From Deltaproteobacteria bacterium (GTDB lineage: Bacteria > Myxococcota > Kuafuiibacteriia > Kuafuiibacteriales > Kuafuiibacteriaceae): a stretch of DNA of 64,000 bases. The translations under genes were made by a program, and so were the position numbers. The stretch lies in the NCBI GenBank assembly GCA_016703535.1, contig JADJBV010000002.1, positions 2,356,001 to 2,420,000 on the forward strand, written 5' to 3'. The notes under the pieces are model-generated. The model was not told the origin of the DNA and did no database searches. It saw only the letters and a list, made by a program, of their open reading frames with translations. Below, piece by piece: positions 8,969 to 19,156 of the stretch. The number at the start of each line of letters is the position of its first letter. Position 1 is the first letter of the stretch.

Positions 8969-9450
8969 TGGAGGCTCCCGGACGGCGCGTCCGTGTCCGG
9001 CCACCACACCCAACGGAACTGGGCTCGGCCTTGGCCCAGGCTCAACGCGTACATGGTGCCGGGTGAATAACCTCGGGGAACAGCGTGGCCCAAGAGGTGA
9101 CCGGTGTAGCTCGATAAGGTCGGCTCGTGCCCCACCACCACCACGTTTTGGGCCCCCACTTCGGCGATGACCGCGTCTAGATCGGCGAAGGAGGACGGCT
9201 CGGCGATCCGTAGCCGAGCGTAGAGCGGACCCTCGAAGGAGAGGTGGGTGGCCAAGATCTCAGCGGTCTGCACCGCCCGCACCAAGGGGCTGGTCAAGAT
9301 CAGGTCGATCGGTTCGCCGAGCTGGGCAAAACGTCGCCCGGTGCGGTGCATGCGGGTTCGGCCGTTGGCGGTGAGGGTGCGGTGCCCGTCTGGCCCGGAG
9401 GCGGCGGGTTCGGCTTCTTCGTGCCGGAGGAGGTAGAGGGCCCGGGGCAT
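8965..9450 (-). CDS. sixA: SixA-type phosphohistidine phosphatase
   Basis: A 161-residue single-domain histidine phosphatase. The catalytic His is in LLRHEEAEP (His10), Arg in SPLVRAVQTAEIL and the second His in VVGHEPTLS. The usual RHG triplet is RHE here, a common change in this short branch. SixA proteins remove phosphate from phosphohistidine on phosphotransfer or PTS-type proteins in the cytoplasm. It is the first gene of a two-gene unit with the pseudouridine synthase. Confidence 0.85.
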   Translation of the reverse strand: MPRALYLLRHEEAEPAASGPDGHRTLTANGRTRMHRTGRRFAQLGEPIDLILTSPLVRAVQTAEILATHLSFEGPLYARLRIAEPSSFADLDAVIAEVGAQNVVVVGHEPTLSSYTGHLLGHAVPRGYSPGTMYALSLGQGRAQFRWVWWPDTDAPSGSLQ

Positions 9451-9523
9451 AACCGGGCCAATCTACCACCGCTTGAGGGCCCGTTCCGGAATTCGGCAGC
9501 CATTTGGGCCGATGATCGTCGCC

Positions 9524-10978
9524 CTACTGGATCAGCTTGAACTCGATGCGTCGGTTCTTCTCTCGACCGGCCGAGGTCTTGTTGTCGGCGGCCGGCTGAT
9601 CCGGTCCGTAACCCTTGGCCTCCAGCCGAGCCGCGTCGATCCCTTGGGCTACGAAGTAGGCCTTCACCGCCTCGGCCCGCTCTTGGGAGAGCTGCCGGTT
9701 GGTCTCGGGCGCGCCCCGATCGTCGGTGTGACCGCTGATCTCCATGCGCAGCTCGACGAACTCCTTCAGCACCACGGCGGCCTTTTGCAAGGTGCCGAAG
9801 GAGCTGGGGGAGATGTTGGCGCTGCCGCTCTTGAAGGTGATGCCTTGGATGGCGCCGGTGAACTTTTGGACCGCCTTCGGCAACTCGTCGGGGCAACCAT
9901 CGGCGTCCTGGAAGCCGTTTTTGGTCTCGGGCTCGGACACACACTGATCGTTGGCGTCGAAGACCCCATCGCCGTCGGCGTCGGGGCAGCCGTGGGGCGC
10001 CACACCACTTTGCTCCGGGCACCGATCATCGCCGACGTTGACCGTGTCCTTGTCCGGATCCGGATCGGGGCAGCCGTCGGCCATGGTGCCCTTCACGTCC
10101 GCGCACTTGTCGTCCCGATCGATTACGCCATCGCCGTCGGTGTCGGGGGGCGGGCAGCCGTTGGGCTCTTTGGCGGCCACTTCTTTGCACTGGTCGTCGC
10201 GATCGAGGACGCCGTCGCCGTCGGTGTCGGGCGGCGGGCAACCATCGGGCTCTTCGCTCTTCACCTCAGGGCACTTGTCGGCCGGGTCGGCCACGCCGTC
10301 GCCGTCGGTGTCGGGCGGGGGCGGCGGCGGATCCGGCGGCGGGTTCAGCACCAAGCCGATGCCGGCCAGCACCTCGAAGTGGCTGGCGATGCCACCACTT
10401 TCACCCTGGGGATCGTTCTTCGCGGCCAAGATGTGCCGGCCGTCCAAGCGGAGCTGCACGGCTTTGGTCGCGTAGAACTTGGCGCCGAGGCCGTAGTGGA
10501 ACTCGCCGTCGACGTCTTCACCGAGACCCCCCGACGAGATGCCGAGTGCACCGGCGCCCGCGACCACGAAGGGCGTGAGGCGTCCCGGATATTGTCCGAC
10601 CAGGTGGCCACGGAGGTTGAAGACCAAAGCTTGGGCGCTGTCGTCGTCGGCCGAGGTCGGGATCAAGGCCGCTTCACCCTCGAGGCCGAGGTAACGCCAC
10701 GGGAAATAGCCGACCCGGACGCCCAGATCCGGCGCCACGCTCCTCAGCGGCTTTTGGGGGCTCTCACCGACCTCATAAAGTTCGTGGCGCTCCGGGAAAA
10801 AGTGGAGGCCGCCGAACAGGCCGAACTCGCCGGCGCCGTCGTAGGGCATGGGCTTCGGCGCTTCGGTGGCTTCGGTTTGGCCGAAGCTCACCTGGGGCGC
10901 GAGGAAAATTGGGATTCCGAGGGCGATCAGGGCACTTCGCACGGGACTTGGAAAGCCACCTTGCGCAACTCGAGTCAA
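9524..10978 (-). CDS. OmpA-family outer-membrane protein with thrombospondin type-3 repeats
   Basis: A 484-residue protein: signal peptide, an N-terminal eight-strand-like barrel region (about residues 40-210, ending LAGIGLVLNPP), a Pro-rich hinge, then Ca-binding thrombospondin type-3 repeats (DTDGDGVxDxxDxC, about 224-375) and a C-terminal OmpA domain (ISGHTDDRGAPETNRQLSQ and the NRRIEFKL end). The OmpA domain binds peptidoglycan and the barrel sits in the outer membrane, with the repeats as a rigid calcium-stabilised stalk. The TTG at 10978 opens the frame; a GTG at 10942 gives a neater signal peptide and may be the true start. Confidence 0.9.
   Translation of the reverse strand: MTRVAQGGFPSPVRSALIALGIPIFLAPQVSFGQTEATEAPKPMPYDGAGEFGLFGGLHFFPERHELYEVGESPQKPLRSVAPDLGVRVGYFPWRYLGLEGEAALIPTSADDDSAQALVFNLRGHLVGQYPGRLTPFVVAGAGALGISSGGLGEDVDGEFHYGLGAKFYATKAVQLRLDGRHILAAKNDPQGESGGIASHFEVLAGIGLVLNPPPDPPPPPPDTDGDGVADPADKCPEVKSEEPDGCPPPDTDGDGVLDRDDQCKEVAAKEPNGCPPPDTDGDGVIDRDDKCADVKGTMADGCPDPDPDKDTVNVGDDRCPEQSGVAPHGCPDADGDGVFDANDQCVSEPETKNGFQDADGCPDELPKAVQKFTGAIQGITFKSGSANISPSSFGTLQKAAVVLKEFVELRMEISGHTDDRGAPETNRQLSQERAEAVKAYFVAQGIDAARLEAKGYGPDQPAADNKTSAGREKNRRIEFKLIQ
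9950..10325 (-). repeat. 84-bp tandem repeats encoding type-3 calcium repeats
   Basis: Within the OmpA gene the sequence around ACGCCGTCGCCGTCGGTGTC recurs at 10125, 10209 and 10293, an exact 84-bp (28-residue) period. More diverged copies lie toward 9950. Each unit encodes DTDGDGVxDxxDxCxEV. Confidence 0.85.
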
Positions 10979-11026
10979 GGATAGGGCTCTGAAACCACTC
11001 GGGAACTGGCCCGAAAGCGCCGGTTG

Positions 11027-12478
11027 TCATCCACCGCGGCCATCGGCGGGACCGGTGCCACCCTGAGTGGGATCAGGGGTTGGACTGACGGCCGCCGACT
11101 CTCCGGGCAGCAAGCTGACGTCACCCGCCCGGGCCTCGGGATCGATCAGGGCCAGGGCCCCGGGTCCGTGGTGGGGATGGCGCGCCCGGATCGACTTGAC
11201 GGCGGCGTCGGCGGCCAAGCGCAAGTCAGGTTGCAATCGGGCCCGGGTGGCCGGCAACAAGGTGGGCAGGGCCGCCGGCGTGCCCACCGAGGCCAAGGCG
11301 TCGGCGGCGGCGATCATCGTCGGCGGGTCGAGGGTTCGGCTGTAGAGCTCGAGCAGCGCCGGCTCTGCCTCGGCTTGGCCCAACACCGCCAGGCAATGGG
11401 CCAACTCCAAGGCCAACTCTCCTTGGGCGGTGGCCAAGAGCGGCGCAAGGCGCCTTGCATCTTCCGGGCGGCGACGTTGGGCCAACATCGGCAACAACAC
11501 CCACAACACCTCTTCGGGCACCTCGGCCAACGGTCGATCGAGCGCCCGGTCCAGGTCCTCGGGTGGGGTCGCGATCAACAGGGAGCGGAGCGCCGCCGCT
11601 CGCACCCCGGGCGACACTTCTTTTTCGTCGATCAACCGGGCCAACACCGGCAGCCCGATCGCCCCCGAGGCCAAGGCGGCCCGATAACGCACCAGCGGGC
11701 TCGGGTGTTCGAGGGCCCCGGGGCCCAGCGCGATGGCCTCCGGGCTATGCGGCCAAGAGGCCAAGAGGTGGAAGATCGCCCGGGCCTGAGTTTCGGGGCG
11801 GTGGGCGTGCCGGTAGTTGTCGGCGTGCAGGCTGGGCAGGTCCAGCCGACCGTCCTTGTAGGTCGCCGCTAAAAGCCGCCGGGCCGAACGGACCACCACG
11901 TCGATGGCGATCTCCAGGCGCCCGTGCTCCAGGGCAAAAGGAGACCACAGGCTGATCCGGTTGTTGGCCACCACCAAACGATCGGTCGGGGGCAAGGCGT
12001 CGATCAGGAGGTCATCACAGAGGGCCCAACCGAGTCCTTCGTCGCCGCTGACGCTGAGCGGCGGCGCCAACTCCACGTGGGTCGAGCCCAAGTTTACGCC
12101 CCGATCTTCGAGGTTGAGGATCACCGTCGACGACACCACCGAACGAACCTCGGCCCGATCTTCGGGCGACCAAGGGAAGCCGCTGGGCCGGCCGTCGGGG
12201 GTCACGAAGTTGCCCGAGGTCCGGACCTTGATCCGGAAGCCCTCGCGCTCCAGCTCCCAGGTCCGCTCCGAGATCGGGGGGCGGGTCAGGGCGGCGTCGT
12301 CCAGGTCCGAGGGGCTGCGGGCCAAGACCCGGCGGGCCGGCACCGGCAAGGGCTTGGGCCAACTTTTGGCGGCCCAACGAAAGGTGGAGAGCAGGGGGCC
12401 GAGGAGGAGTTGGCCAATTCGAAAGGAGCCGAAGCCGAGGGCGGCGATCAGGAGGAGCGTGACCAGGGCGGTCAACAC
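11027..12478 (-). CDS. Membrane-anchored HEAT-repeat protein
   Basis: A 483-residue protein with one N-terminal membrane helix (about residues 3-25). A region of beta character follows (about 65-225), then a run of alpha-helical repeats from about residue 230 to 440 with HEAT-like spacing (PSPLVRYRAALASGAIG, SPGVRAAALRSLL, PPTMIAAADALASVG, DLRLAADAAVKSI). The C-terminal 35 residues are Pro/Gly-rich and disordered. HEAT repeats are protein-binding scaffolds; no catalytic motif is visible and the function is unknown. It lies 23 bp downstream of nuoK on the same strand. Confidence 0.7.
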   Translation of the reverse strand: MLTALVTLLLIAALGFGSFRIGQLLLGPLLSTFRWAAKSWPKPLPVPARRVLARSPSDLDDAALTRPPISERTWELEREGFRIKVRTSGNFVTPDGRPSGFPWSPEDRAEVRSVVSSTVILNLEDRGVNLGSTHVELAPPLSVSGDEGLGWALCDDLLIDALPPTDRLVVANNRISLWSPFALEHGRLEIAIDVVVRSARRLLAATYKDGRLDLPSLHADNYRHAHRPETQARAIFHLLASWPHSPEAIALGPGALEHPSPLVRYRAALASGAIGLPVLARLIDEKEVSPGVRAAALRSLLIATPPEDLDRALDRPLAEVPEEVLWVLLPMLAQRRRPEDARRLAPLLATAQGELALELAHCLAVLGQAEAEPALLELYSRTLDPPTMIAAADALASVGTPAALPTLLPATRARLQPDLRLAADAAVKSIRARHPHHGPGALALIDPEARAGDVSLLPGESAAVSPTPDPTQGGTGPADGRGG

Positions 12479-12501
12479 CCGCCCATTATGCGCCCCTGGG
12501 G

Positions 12502-12828
12502 CTAATTTTTCATGAGGTCGGCGTGGGTGGCGTCGATGGTCTGGAAGTTCTGGAAGATCGACAACACGATGGCCAAGGCGATGGCCGCTTCGGCGGCGGC
12601 GATGACGATCACGAAGAGGGCAAAGACCTGTCCGCCGACCGTGCCGGTGACGTAGTGCGCAAAGGCCACCAGGTTGATGTTGGCGGCGTTGAGGATCAAC
12701 TCGACGCCCATCAACACGCCGACCGCGTTTTTGCGGGTGAGGACCGTGTAGGTGCCGAAGGCGAACAAGGTCGCGGCGACGAACAAGAAGTGTTTGAGGC
12801 CCACGTTGAGCAGAGCGAGCTGTTCCAT
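12502..12828 (-). CDS. nuoK: NADH-quinone oxidoreductase subunit K
   Basis: A 108-residue, three-helix membrane subunit of complex I. The family Glu in the GVELILNAANINLVAF segment (second helix, proton path) and the second Glu in AAAEAAIALAI are present. It starts 1 bp after the nuoJ stop. No other nuo gene is in the window, so complex I genes must be distributed elsewhere. Confidence 0.95.
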   Translation of the reverse strand: MEQLALLNVGLKHFLFVAATLFAFGTYTVLTRKNAVGVLMGVELILNAANINLVAFAHYVTGTVGGQVFALFVIVIAAAEAAIALAIVLSIFQNFQTIDATHADLMKN

Positions 12829-12829
12829 T

Positions 12830-13360
12830 TTAGGCCTTCATCTCTTTTCGAGCCATGATCACCGCGCCGACCAAGGCCGCCAAGATGACCACCGAGAGGA
12901 TCTCGAAGGGGAGCAGGTAGGTGCTGAGGAGCGCGTCGCCGATGGAGGCGGTGGTCTCTCGATACGTCTGCTCGGGCAAGGTCTTCCAAGGGGTCTTGAC
13001 CGCCACGTAGGCGAGCAGCCCGAACAACGACAAGGAGATCAACGCCGCCGGCCGTTCGCCGACGCCCGGGTTCGAGCCCCGCACCTCGGTGATCTTGTTG
13101 GTCAACATGACCGCAAAGAGGAACAACACCAAGATGCCGCCGACGTAGACGATCACTTGGGTGATCGACAGGTAGTCGGCCGACAACCAGGCGAAGAGCG
13201 CCGCCACTCCAAAGAGGGAGCCCAGCAGCGAAAAGGCCGAGTAGACCAGGTTCTTGGACAACGCGGTCCCGGCAGCGCCAAGCACTGCCAAGGTCGCGAA
13301 GGCGAAGAAAACTTGGTCGCTCAGCCGGATCAGCTCGAAGATTTGGACGATCGGATCCAT
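12830..13360 (-). CDS. nuoJ: NADH-quinone oxidoreductase subunit J
   Basis: A 176-residue subunit with five membrane helices. The third-helix segment VIVYVGGILVLFLFAVML is the hallmark, including the pi-bulge Tyr/Gly-Gly region. The ATG at 13360 gives the normal N-terminus (MDPIVQIFELI); the longer open frame upstream would run into the divergent promoter region. There is no clear Shine-Dalgarno, and TAGCGT lies at 13372-13377, so the leader may be very short. It is paired only with nuoK, next to non-nuo genes on both sides. Confidence 0.95.
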   Translation of the reverse strand: MDPIVQIFELIRLSDQVFFAFATLAVLGAAGTALSKNLVYSAFSLLGSLFGVAALFAWLSADYLSITQVIVYVGGILVLFLFAVMLTNKITEVRGSNPGVGERPAALISLSLFGLLAYVAVKTPWKTLPEQTYRETTASIGDALLSTYLLPFEILSVVILAALVGAVIMARKEMKA

Positions 13361-13423
13361 CGGGCGCGCGGACGCTAGCAGAGCGGACTTTACGGGAGCA
13401 ACCGGGAAGGTGATGCTCGGCAA

Positions 13424-14176
13424 GTGGCGAAATTCCTAGTGTTGGCGCTGGTTTTGCTCGTCATTGGGTGCGCCGGCTCGGCGAACCCGGACCGGGCCTC
13501 CCCTTGGTCTGGGCCCCAGCTCCCCGCCCCGGGCTCGGGCCAATATTGCCTCTCCCGGGCCGGCGCCCCGGTCGGGATCGAACGTTACACCGTCACCGCC
13601 ACCGGGGCCTTTTGGGCGGTGGTGGGGCACCAGGCTCACTACGGCGGGGCCCAGGTGGAGCTCCACTACCGGCTCTGGGCCGATCCCCGTTCGGGCCAGG
13701 TCGAAGGCCTGGACCTCCGGGTGGGGGCGGGGGGCCTTTCGCGACGGGTGCGGGGGATCCGGCGTGGGCCTTGGCTGGAGATCGAGGGTGAAGGGGCAGG
13801 AGGCGCCTTCCGGCGGCGGGTCCCGTGGAGCCCGGGCACTTGGATCGGCTTCCCTTCGCCGCTGTTTGAGGCCCTGGCCTTGGGGGCTCGGGATCCGAAC
13901 GGGGCGAGCCGGGATCGGGTGGTCCTCTTTTACCCGCCCGAACTTTCGCCCGTGGTGCGTTTGGCCGAGATCGAACCTCGGGGCGCCGAAGGTGAGGATC
14001 GGCGCTTTTTGATCCGCCCTGGTGAAGGTCTGGCCCCGGTCGGGCTTTGGCTCGGCCCCGAGGGGCACCCGACCCGAGTCCGGCGCTACCTCGGCGACGC
14101 GGCGCCGTTGGAGTCGGTCCGGAGCTCCAGCTGCGCGGCACCACCGCCGGGCTCTGCTAAGCTGCCCCCGCCATGA
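13424..14176 (+). CDS. Lipoprotein of unknown function
   Basis: A 250-residue protein with a signal peptide and lipobox VIGC (about residues 13-16), so it is probably anchored in the outer or inner membrane. The rest is rich in Gly, Pro and Arg with alternating hydrophobic residues typical of a beta-sandwich or barrel (VELHYRLWADPRSGQVEGLDLRV). It may belong to the group of DUF3108-like periplasmic proteins, but I cannot confirm this. The GTG start at 13424 is the only one giving the signal peptide. It overlaps the next lipoprotein gene by four bases, so they are coupled. Confidence 0.65.
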   Translation: MAKFLVLALVLLVIGCAGSANPDRASPWSGPQLPAPGSGQYCLSRAGAPVGIERYTVTATGAFWAVVGHQAHYGGAQVELHYRLWADPRSGQVEGLDLRVGAGGLSRRVRGIRRGPWLEIEGEGAGGAFRRRVPWSPGTWIGFPSPLFEALALGARDPNGASRDRVVLFYPPELSPVVRLAEIEPRGAEGEDRRFLIRPGEGLAPVGLWLGPEGHPTRVRRYLGDAAPLESVRSSSCAAPPPGSAKLPPP

Positions 14177-15270
14177 AACACCGGGCCCTGGTCCTCCTCC
14201 TCGTCATCGCTTGCAAGTCCAAAGAGCCCGAGGTGGCACCGGTGGCCAAGGTGGCGCCGCCGCCGGCCGCCGCCGAGGCCAAGCCCGTTGCCCCGGCACC
14301 CGAAGCCGCCAAACCCGAGGCCGCCAAGCCCCTCAACTTCTCGGAGGCCAGCGTCCTCTTCCTCGAGACCCGGGGCACCACCTGCGTTTGGGTCGAACAA
14401 GATCCGCTGGGCGAAGCGCGGCGGGAGCTCTTCAGCGCCGAGGCCAGCTGCGGGAGCCTTCGGTGGGCCTACAGCCCGGATCAAAAGCGGGCCGCGGTGT
14501 TGGTGGTGCGGGAAGAGGCTGGCCCGGAGCTGCACACGATCGAGCTGGCGACGCTGATCGCGCAGAAGCAGAAGGTGCCGCCGGGTAAGGTCGCGTCGAT
14601 CGGTTTTGCTCCGGACCAGGCCTTGATCGCCTTGATCGAGGAGGCGGACTACGAGGGCAAGATGGAGCGGGTCAAAGAAGGGGGGACCGAGTTCCTCGTC
14701 TTCGAAGGCAAACGTTATGAGGTGGGCATCGAAGGTGCTCCCGGCTTGGCCCACGCCTTTCGCCAGGAGGGTGAGGCCTGGAAGCGGATCGAGACGGTCT
14801 CCACCGCCTACGAGACCGACTTCGCCGCCGGCATCGAGGCGTTGGCCGTCGCTAAGACCCTGGGCCGCCGAGGCCCGAGTTATCCGTACGAGCTGAGCGC
14901 CTTCGAGTCTTTGGCTCCGGAGCGACCCGAGGCGAAGATCCTGGCGGCCGCCGCACCAAGGAGTGAAGAGGACGGCGGCGAGTGGGGCACGGTCCAGACC
15001 GGGACCATCACCTTGTACGCCTGGGCCGAGACGACTGAGTTCGTGTTGCCCAAGGCCGAGCTCTACCGCCTGAAGGGTGACACGCTGAGGCCCTTCGTTT
15101 TGCCCCTGGAGAAGAGCAGTTATGTGGAGCTCCAGGCCCGGGGCCCGTACCTCCTGTTGACCGGCGGCGAGGAGCAGGCCTGGTTGTTCAAGGTGCCCAA
15201 CGATCAGCCGATCGCCCGGTGGAAGGGGGTCTACGGCATGACCTTCCGATCCCCGCGGCCGGCGCGGTGA
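14173..15270 (+). CDS. Lipoprotein with Ala/Pro-rich linker, possible WD40-like fold
   Basis: A 365-residue protein. A very short signal sequence ends in the lipobox VIAC (about residues 11-14), followed by a 40-residue linker rich in Ala, Pro, Glu and Lys and then a folded domain. That domain has repeated short beta segments (SLRWAYSPDQKRAAVLVV, KVASIGFAPDQALIALIEE) reminiscent of TolB-like propeller blades. No catalytic residues are visible. The ATG overlaps the previous stop (ATGA), indicating co-expression with the upstream lipoprotein. Confidence 0.65.
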   Translation: MKHRALVLLLVIACKSKEPEVAPVAKVAPPPAAAEAKPVAPAPEAAKPEAAKPLNFSEASVLFLETRGTTCVWVEQDPLGEARRELFSAEASCGSLRWAYSPDQKRAAVLVVREEAGPELHTIELATLIAQKQKVPPGKVASIGFAPDQALIALIEEADYEGKMERVKEGGTEFLVFEGKRYEVGIEGAPGLAHAFRQEGEAWKRIETVSTAYETDFAAGIEALAVAKTLGRRGPSYPYELSAFESLAPERPEAKILAAAAPRSEEDGGEWGTVQTGTITLYAWAETTEFVLPKAELYRLKGDTLRPFVLPLEKSSYVELQARGPYLLLTGGEEQAWLFKVPNDQPIARWKGVYGMTFRSPRPAR

Positions 15271-15286
15271 GCGGCGAGGGCGTTTG

Positions 15287-15700
15287 CTACAGACCCTTCT
15301 GCCGGGCCTCCAGCTCCTTGGTGATCGCGTTCAGCAAGGCCGTCTCTTTTTTGCCGTCGTGGTAGACCGCGCCCCAGCTCTGGCGTTCGCCGATCTCCTG
15401 GTCTTGGGCCTCGTGCCGAACGTAGATCACCAGTGAGCCGTCGCCTTCGTCTCGGTTCCAGGTGACCACGTAGCGCTCCCGGGTCCGGTCCACGCCGCTC
15501 GAGAAGCTGGCCCACCCGGTGGAGATCTGCCGTTTCCCTTCGTCGAGTTCGTCGACCTGGAGTTGTTTGCTCTCGATGGCGGCGGTGATCGCCGGGGCCG
15601 CGTCGTCGGGGTCGGCCCGGAAACTCCGCCAAGCGGCGGGCATGAACAGCGAACAGGCGCCGAGGGCCAAGGCCAGGCCGAGGGCCAAGAGACGGGACAT
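15287..15700 (-). CDS. Small lipoprotein of unknown function
   Basis: A 137-residue product from the ATG at 15700: signal peptide with lipobox LGAC (about residues 14-17), then a single alpha/beta domain (RYVVTWNRDEGDGSLVIYVRHE). The family is not recognised. It lies 69 bp downstream of atpA on the same strand, in the place where an atpG gene would be expected, and is convergent with the propeller-like lipoprotein gene. Confidence 0.6.
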   Translation of the reverse strand: MSRLLALGLALALGACSLFMPAAWRSFRADPDDAAPAITAAIESKQLQVDELDEGKRQISTGWASFSSGVDRTRERYVVTWNRDEGDGSLVIYVRHEAQDQEIGERQSWGAVYHDGKKETALLNAITKELEARQKGL

Positions 15701-15769
15701 GTCGCGGAGCGTCGGTCGAGCTGACCAGGCCGTCAAGTTGACGGCGGTAGGAGATCCGGAGCGGGGGTC

Positions 15770-17341
<1,572 letters not shown>

Positions 17342-17353
17342 AAGGTTGGCGCG

Positions 17354-17382
17354 CTGATACAGAGCCCACGCCGCAAAATCAA
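17354..17382 (-). promoter_or_regulatory. Possible internal promoter of atpA
   Basis: On the minus strand, TTGATT (17377-17382) and TATCAG (17354-17359) are separated by exactly 17 bp in the atpH-atpA gap. Each hexamer matches the sigma-70 consensus at four of six positions. The -10 element ends 12 nt before the atpA ATG, so the transcript leader would be only about six bases. Confidence 0.4.
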
Positions 17383-17453
17383 CCAAAAGTGCAGCGGCCG
17401 TACAGACCGCTAAACGTCGATCGGGATTGGGGTTTTGGGAGGAGGCCGGAGCG

Positions 17454-18002
17454 TTACTCGCGGGCCTCGAGGATCCCGCGCAGGCGGGTCAACTCGGAGC
17501 GGATGGTGCCGTCGAAGACCCGGGAGCCGACCTTGGCCTGGATCCCGCCGATCAGGGTCTTGTCGACGGTGATCGACAGCTCGATCCGCTTGCCCGTCTT
17601 CTTCTCCAAGGCCCGGCGCAGCTGTTCGGTGGCGTCGGCCGACAACTCGCTGGCGGTGTGGATCTCGGCCCGGACCCGGCCTTCTTTGGCGTCGGCCAGG
17701 TCCTGCACCACTTCGGACATCTGCTGGAGCTCGGCGATCCGGTCTTTGGCGACCACCAACCGCACGAAACGTTGGGTGGTTTGGCTCAGGCTCAGGTGCG
17801 ACATCAAGGCGTCCAGGGCCCGAGAACGCTCCTCTTTGGTGAAGACCGGGTTCAGGAGCACGTTCTTCAGCTCGAAGGACTGCTCCATGGCGGCGGCGAA
17901 GTTGCTGAGCTCGGCCTTCACCTGATCGAGTTGGCCCGAGTGTTCGGCAGCCTCCACGAGGGCGTCGGCGTAGCGGTGGCTGGCGGTAGAGGCGAGGGCC
18001 AT
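17454..18002 (-). CDS. atpH: F1-ATP synthase delta subunit
   Basis: A 182-residue delta subunit, the peripheral stalk cap of F1. It has the family start (SHRYADALVEAA) and the C-terminal block with VDKTLIGGIQAKVGSRVFDGTIRSELTRL, the best conserved part of the family. It follows the b subunit gene by 18 bp and lies in the same operon. Confidence 0.95.
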   Translation of the reverse strand: MALASTASHRYADALVEAAEHSGQLDQVKAELSNFAAAMEQSFELKNVLLNPVFTKEERSRALDALMSHLSLSQTTQRFVRLVVAKDRIAELQQMSEVVQDLADAKEGRVRAEIHTASELSADATEQLRRALEKKTGKRIELSITVDKTLIGGIQAKVGSRVFDGTIRSELTRLRGILEARE

Positions 18003-18020
18003 CCCAAAAACTCCTGTCGT

Positions 18021-18578
18021 TCAGTTCTTGTCGAGGTCGCGGATGTAGTTGTCGGTCAGGCGGCGTTGATCCGCGTCGGTGATCCGACGGGTGACCAGCT
18101 GTTCGGCGAGCTCGACCGTGGCGGCCACCGCCGCGGCCCGGATCACCTTCTCCGCCTTCTTGAACTCTTGCTTGATGGTGAAGTCCGACTCCCGCGCCAA
18201 GCGCTCCAGCGCCTTTTCGGTGTCCTGCTCCATCCGCGCCTGGTCGGCGGCGGCTTCGGCTTCGTAGGACTTCACGATCCGGGCGACCTCTTCTTCGAGG
18301 TGCTCCAGCTTGTGGGCGTATTCGGCCAGGCGACTTTCGGCTTCCGCCTGCTTCTTTTGGGCCTCTTCCAGCCGCTGCACCATGGTGTTTCGGCGGGAGA
18401 GGAGGCCGTCGGCGATCGCCGGCTTCGCCTTGTAGGCCAAGAAGCCGAAGAACAGCACCGCGTTGAAGATCATGCTGCCGACCGCAAACCAGTCGACGTG
18501 GTGATCGCCGTGTCCGCCGCCGTGATCACCGCCCGAGGCGGCCACCAGGGTCAGGAGCCCTTGGACGAGCGCTTCCAT
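18021..18578 (-). CDS. atpF: F0-ATP synthase b subunit with N-terminal extension
   Basis: A 185-residue b subunit. A hydrophobic leader and a His/Gly-rich stretch (GGDHGGGHGDHH) precede the membrane helix (about residues 31-50), then a long coiled coil (LEEAQKKQAEAESRLAEYAHKLEHLEEE). The leader-plus-His-rich extension is seen in some deltaproteobacterial b subunits and may be cleaved. It forms the peripheral stalk together with b'. It starts 1 bp after the b' stop. Confidence 0.9.
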   Translation of the reverse strand: MEALVQGLLTLVAASGGDHGGGHGDHHVDWFAVGSMIFNAVLFFGFLAYKAKPAIADGLLSRRNTMVQRLEEAQKKQAEAESRLAEYAHKLEHLEEEVARIVKSYEAEAAADQARMEQDTEKALERLARESDFTIKQEFKKAEKVIRAAAVAATVELAEQLVTRRITDADQRRLTDNYIRDLDKN

Positions 18579-18579
18579 C

Positions 18580-19008
18580 TCAGAGGCTCCTCCCCAGCAT
18601 CTTCTGGGCGGTCAACTCGGCCATCTTTTCGGCCTCGACGTGGACGTCGGCCATCGCTTGGCGCCGGCTGGCCTCCAGCTCGACCAGGCTCTTCGAGACC
18701 TTCTGCTGCAGCTCGGCGCGGCTGGCCTCGATCTTCTGGTTCATGGTGTTCATGGCCACGGCCCGGGCCTTGTTCCGGATCTCGATGCCGGTGGCAGTGG
18801 CGCCCTTCATCTGCTCGGAGAAGGCCTTGGCCTTCTGCTCGGCCTGCTCGATCATCTTCTCGGAGCGGGCCAGGGCACCTTCGAGCTTTTCGTGACGCTC
18901 GGCGAAGAGCTTCATGAACGGGCCGAAGACGATCCCGTTGAGGATCAGGAGCGGCACCAGGAACATCACCAGGACGATGATGTAGGTGGCATCGATATCG
19001 ATGGACAT
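18580..19008 (-). CDS. F0-ATP synthase b' (second b-type) subunit
   Basis: A 142-residue b-type subunit with a membrane helix near the N-terminus (VLVMFLVPLLILNGIVFGPF) and an amphipathic coiled coil. The order b'-b-delta-alpha and the shorter length mark it as b' rather than b. The ATG at 19008 gives the normal short N-terminus; the open frame upstream is non-coding. It is the first gene of the operon. Confidence 0.88.
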   Translation of the reverse strand: MSIDIDATYIIVLVMFLVPLLILNGIVFGPFMKLFAERHEKLEGALARSEKMIEQAEQKAKAFSEQMKGATATGIEIRNKARAVAMNTMNQKIEASRAELQQKVSKSLVELEASRRQAMADVHVEAEKMAELTAQKMLGRSL

Positions 19009-19017
19009 CGCGCGGGT

Positions 19018-19046
19018 CGGATACTGACCTCGCCCCTTCGAGTCAA
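19018..19046 (-). promoter_or_regulatory. Possible promoter of the atp operon
   Basis: On the minus strand, TTGACT (19041-19046) and TATCCG (19018-19023) are separated by 17 bp. The -35 is a five of six match; the -10 shares only TAT but has the same TATCnG form as the atpA element. It would start transcription a few bases from the b' ATG, which has no visible Shine-Dalgarno. Confidence 0.4.
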
Positions 19047-19156
19047 TCTTCGTGTTGGCCTGGAGGCGGGGCTTGGGGCCCGTCGGGGAAACGGGCCCTT
19101 GCGAACAGGTGACGTCCCGGCCAATCCGGGCTAGCGTGGACCCTCGAGCAACGGGG

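Noticed and set aside
13058..13085. T-loop-like GGGTTCGAGCCCC suggesting a tRNA
   Set aside because: It is inside nuoJ in good frame, and no acceptor or anticodon arms can be folded around it.
19052..19156. Longer N-terminus for the ECF sigma factor
   Set aside because: The extra 35 residues lie in the divergent promoter region and have no sigma-factor similarity; ATG 19157 fits region 2 spacing.
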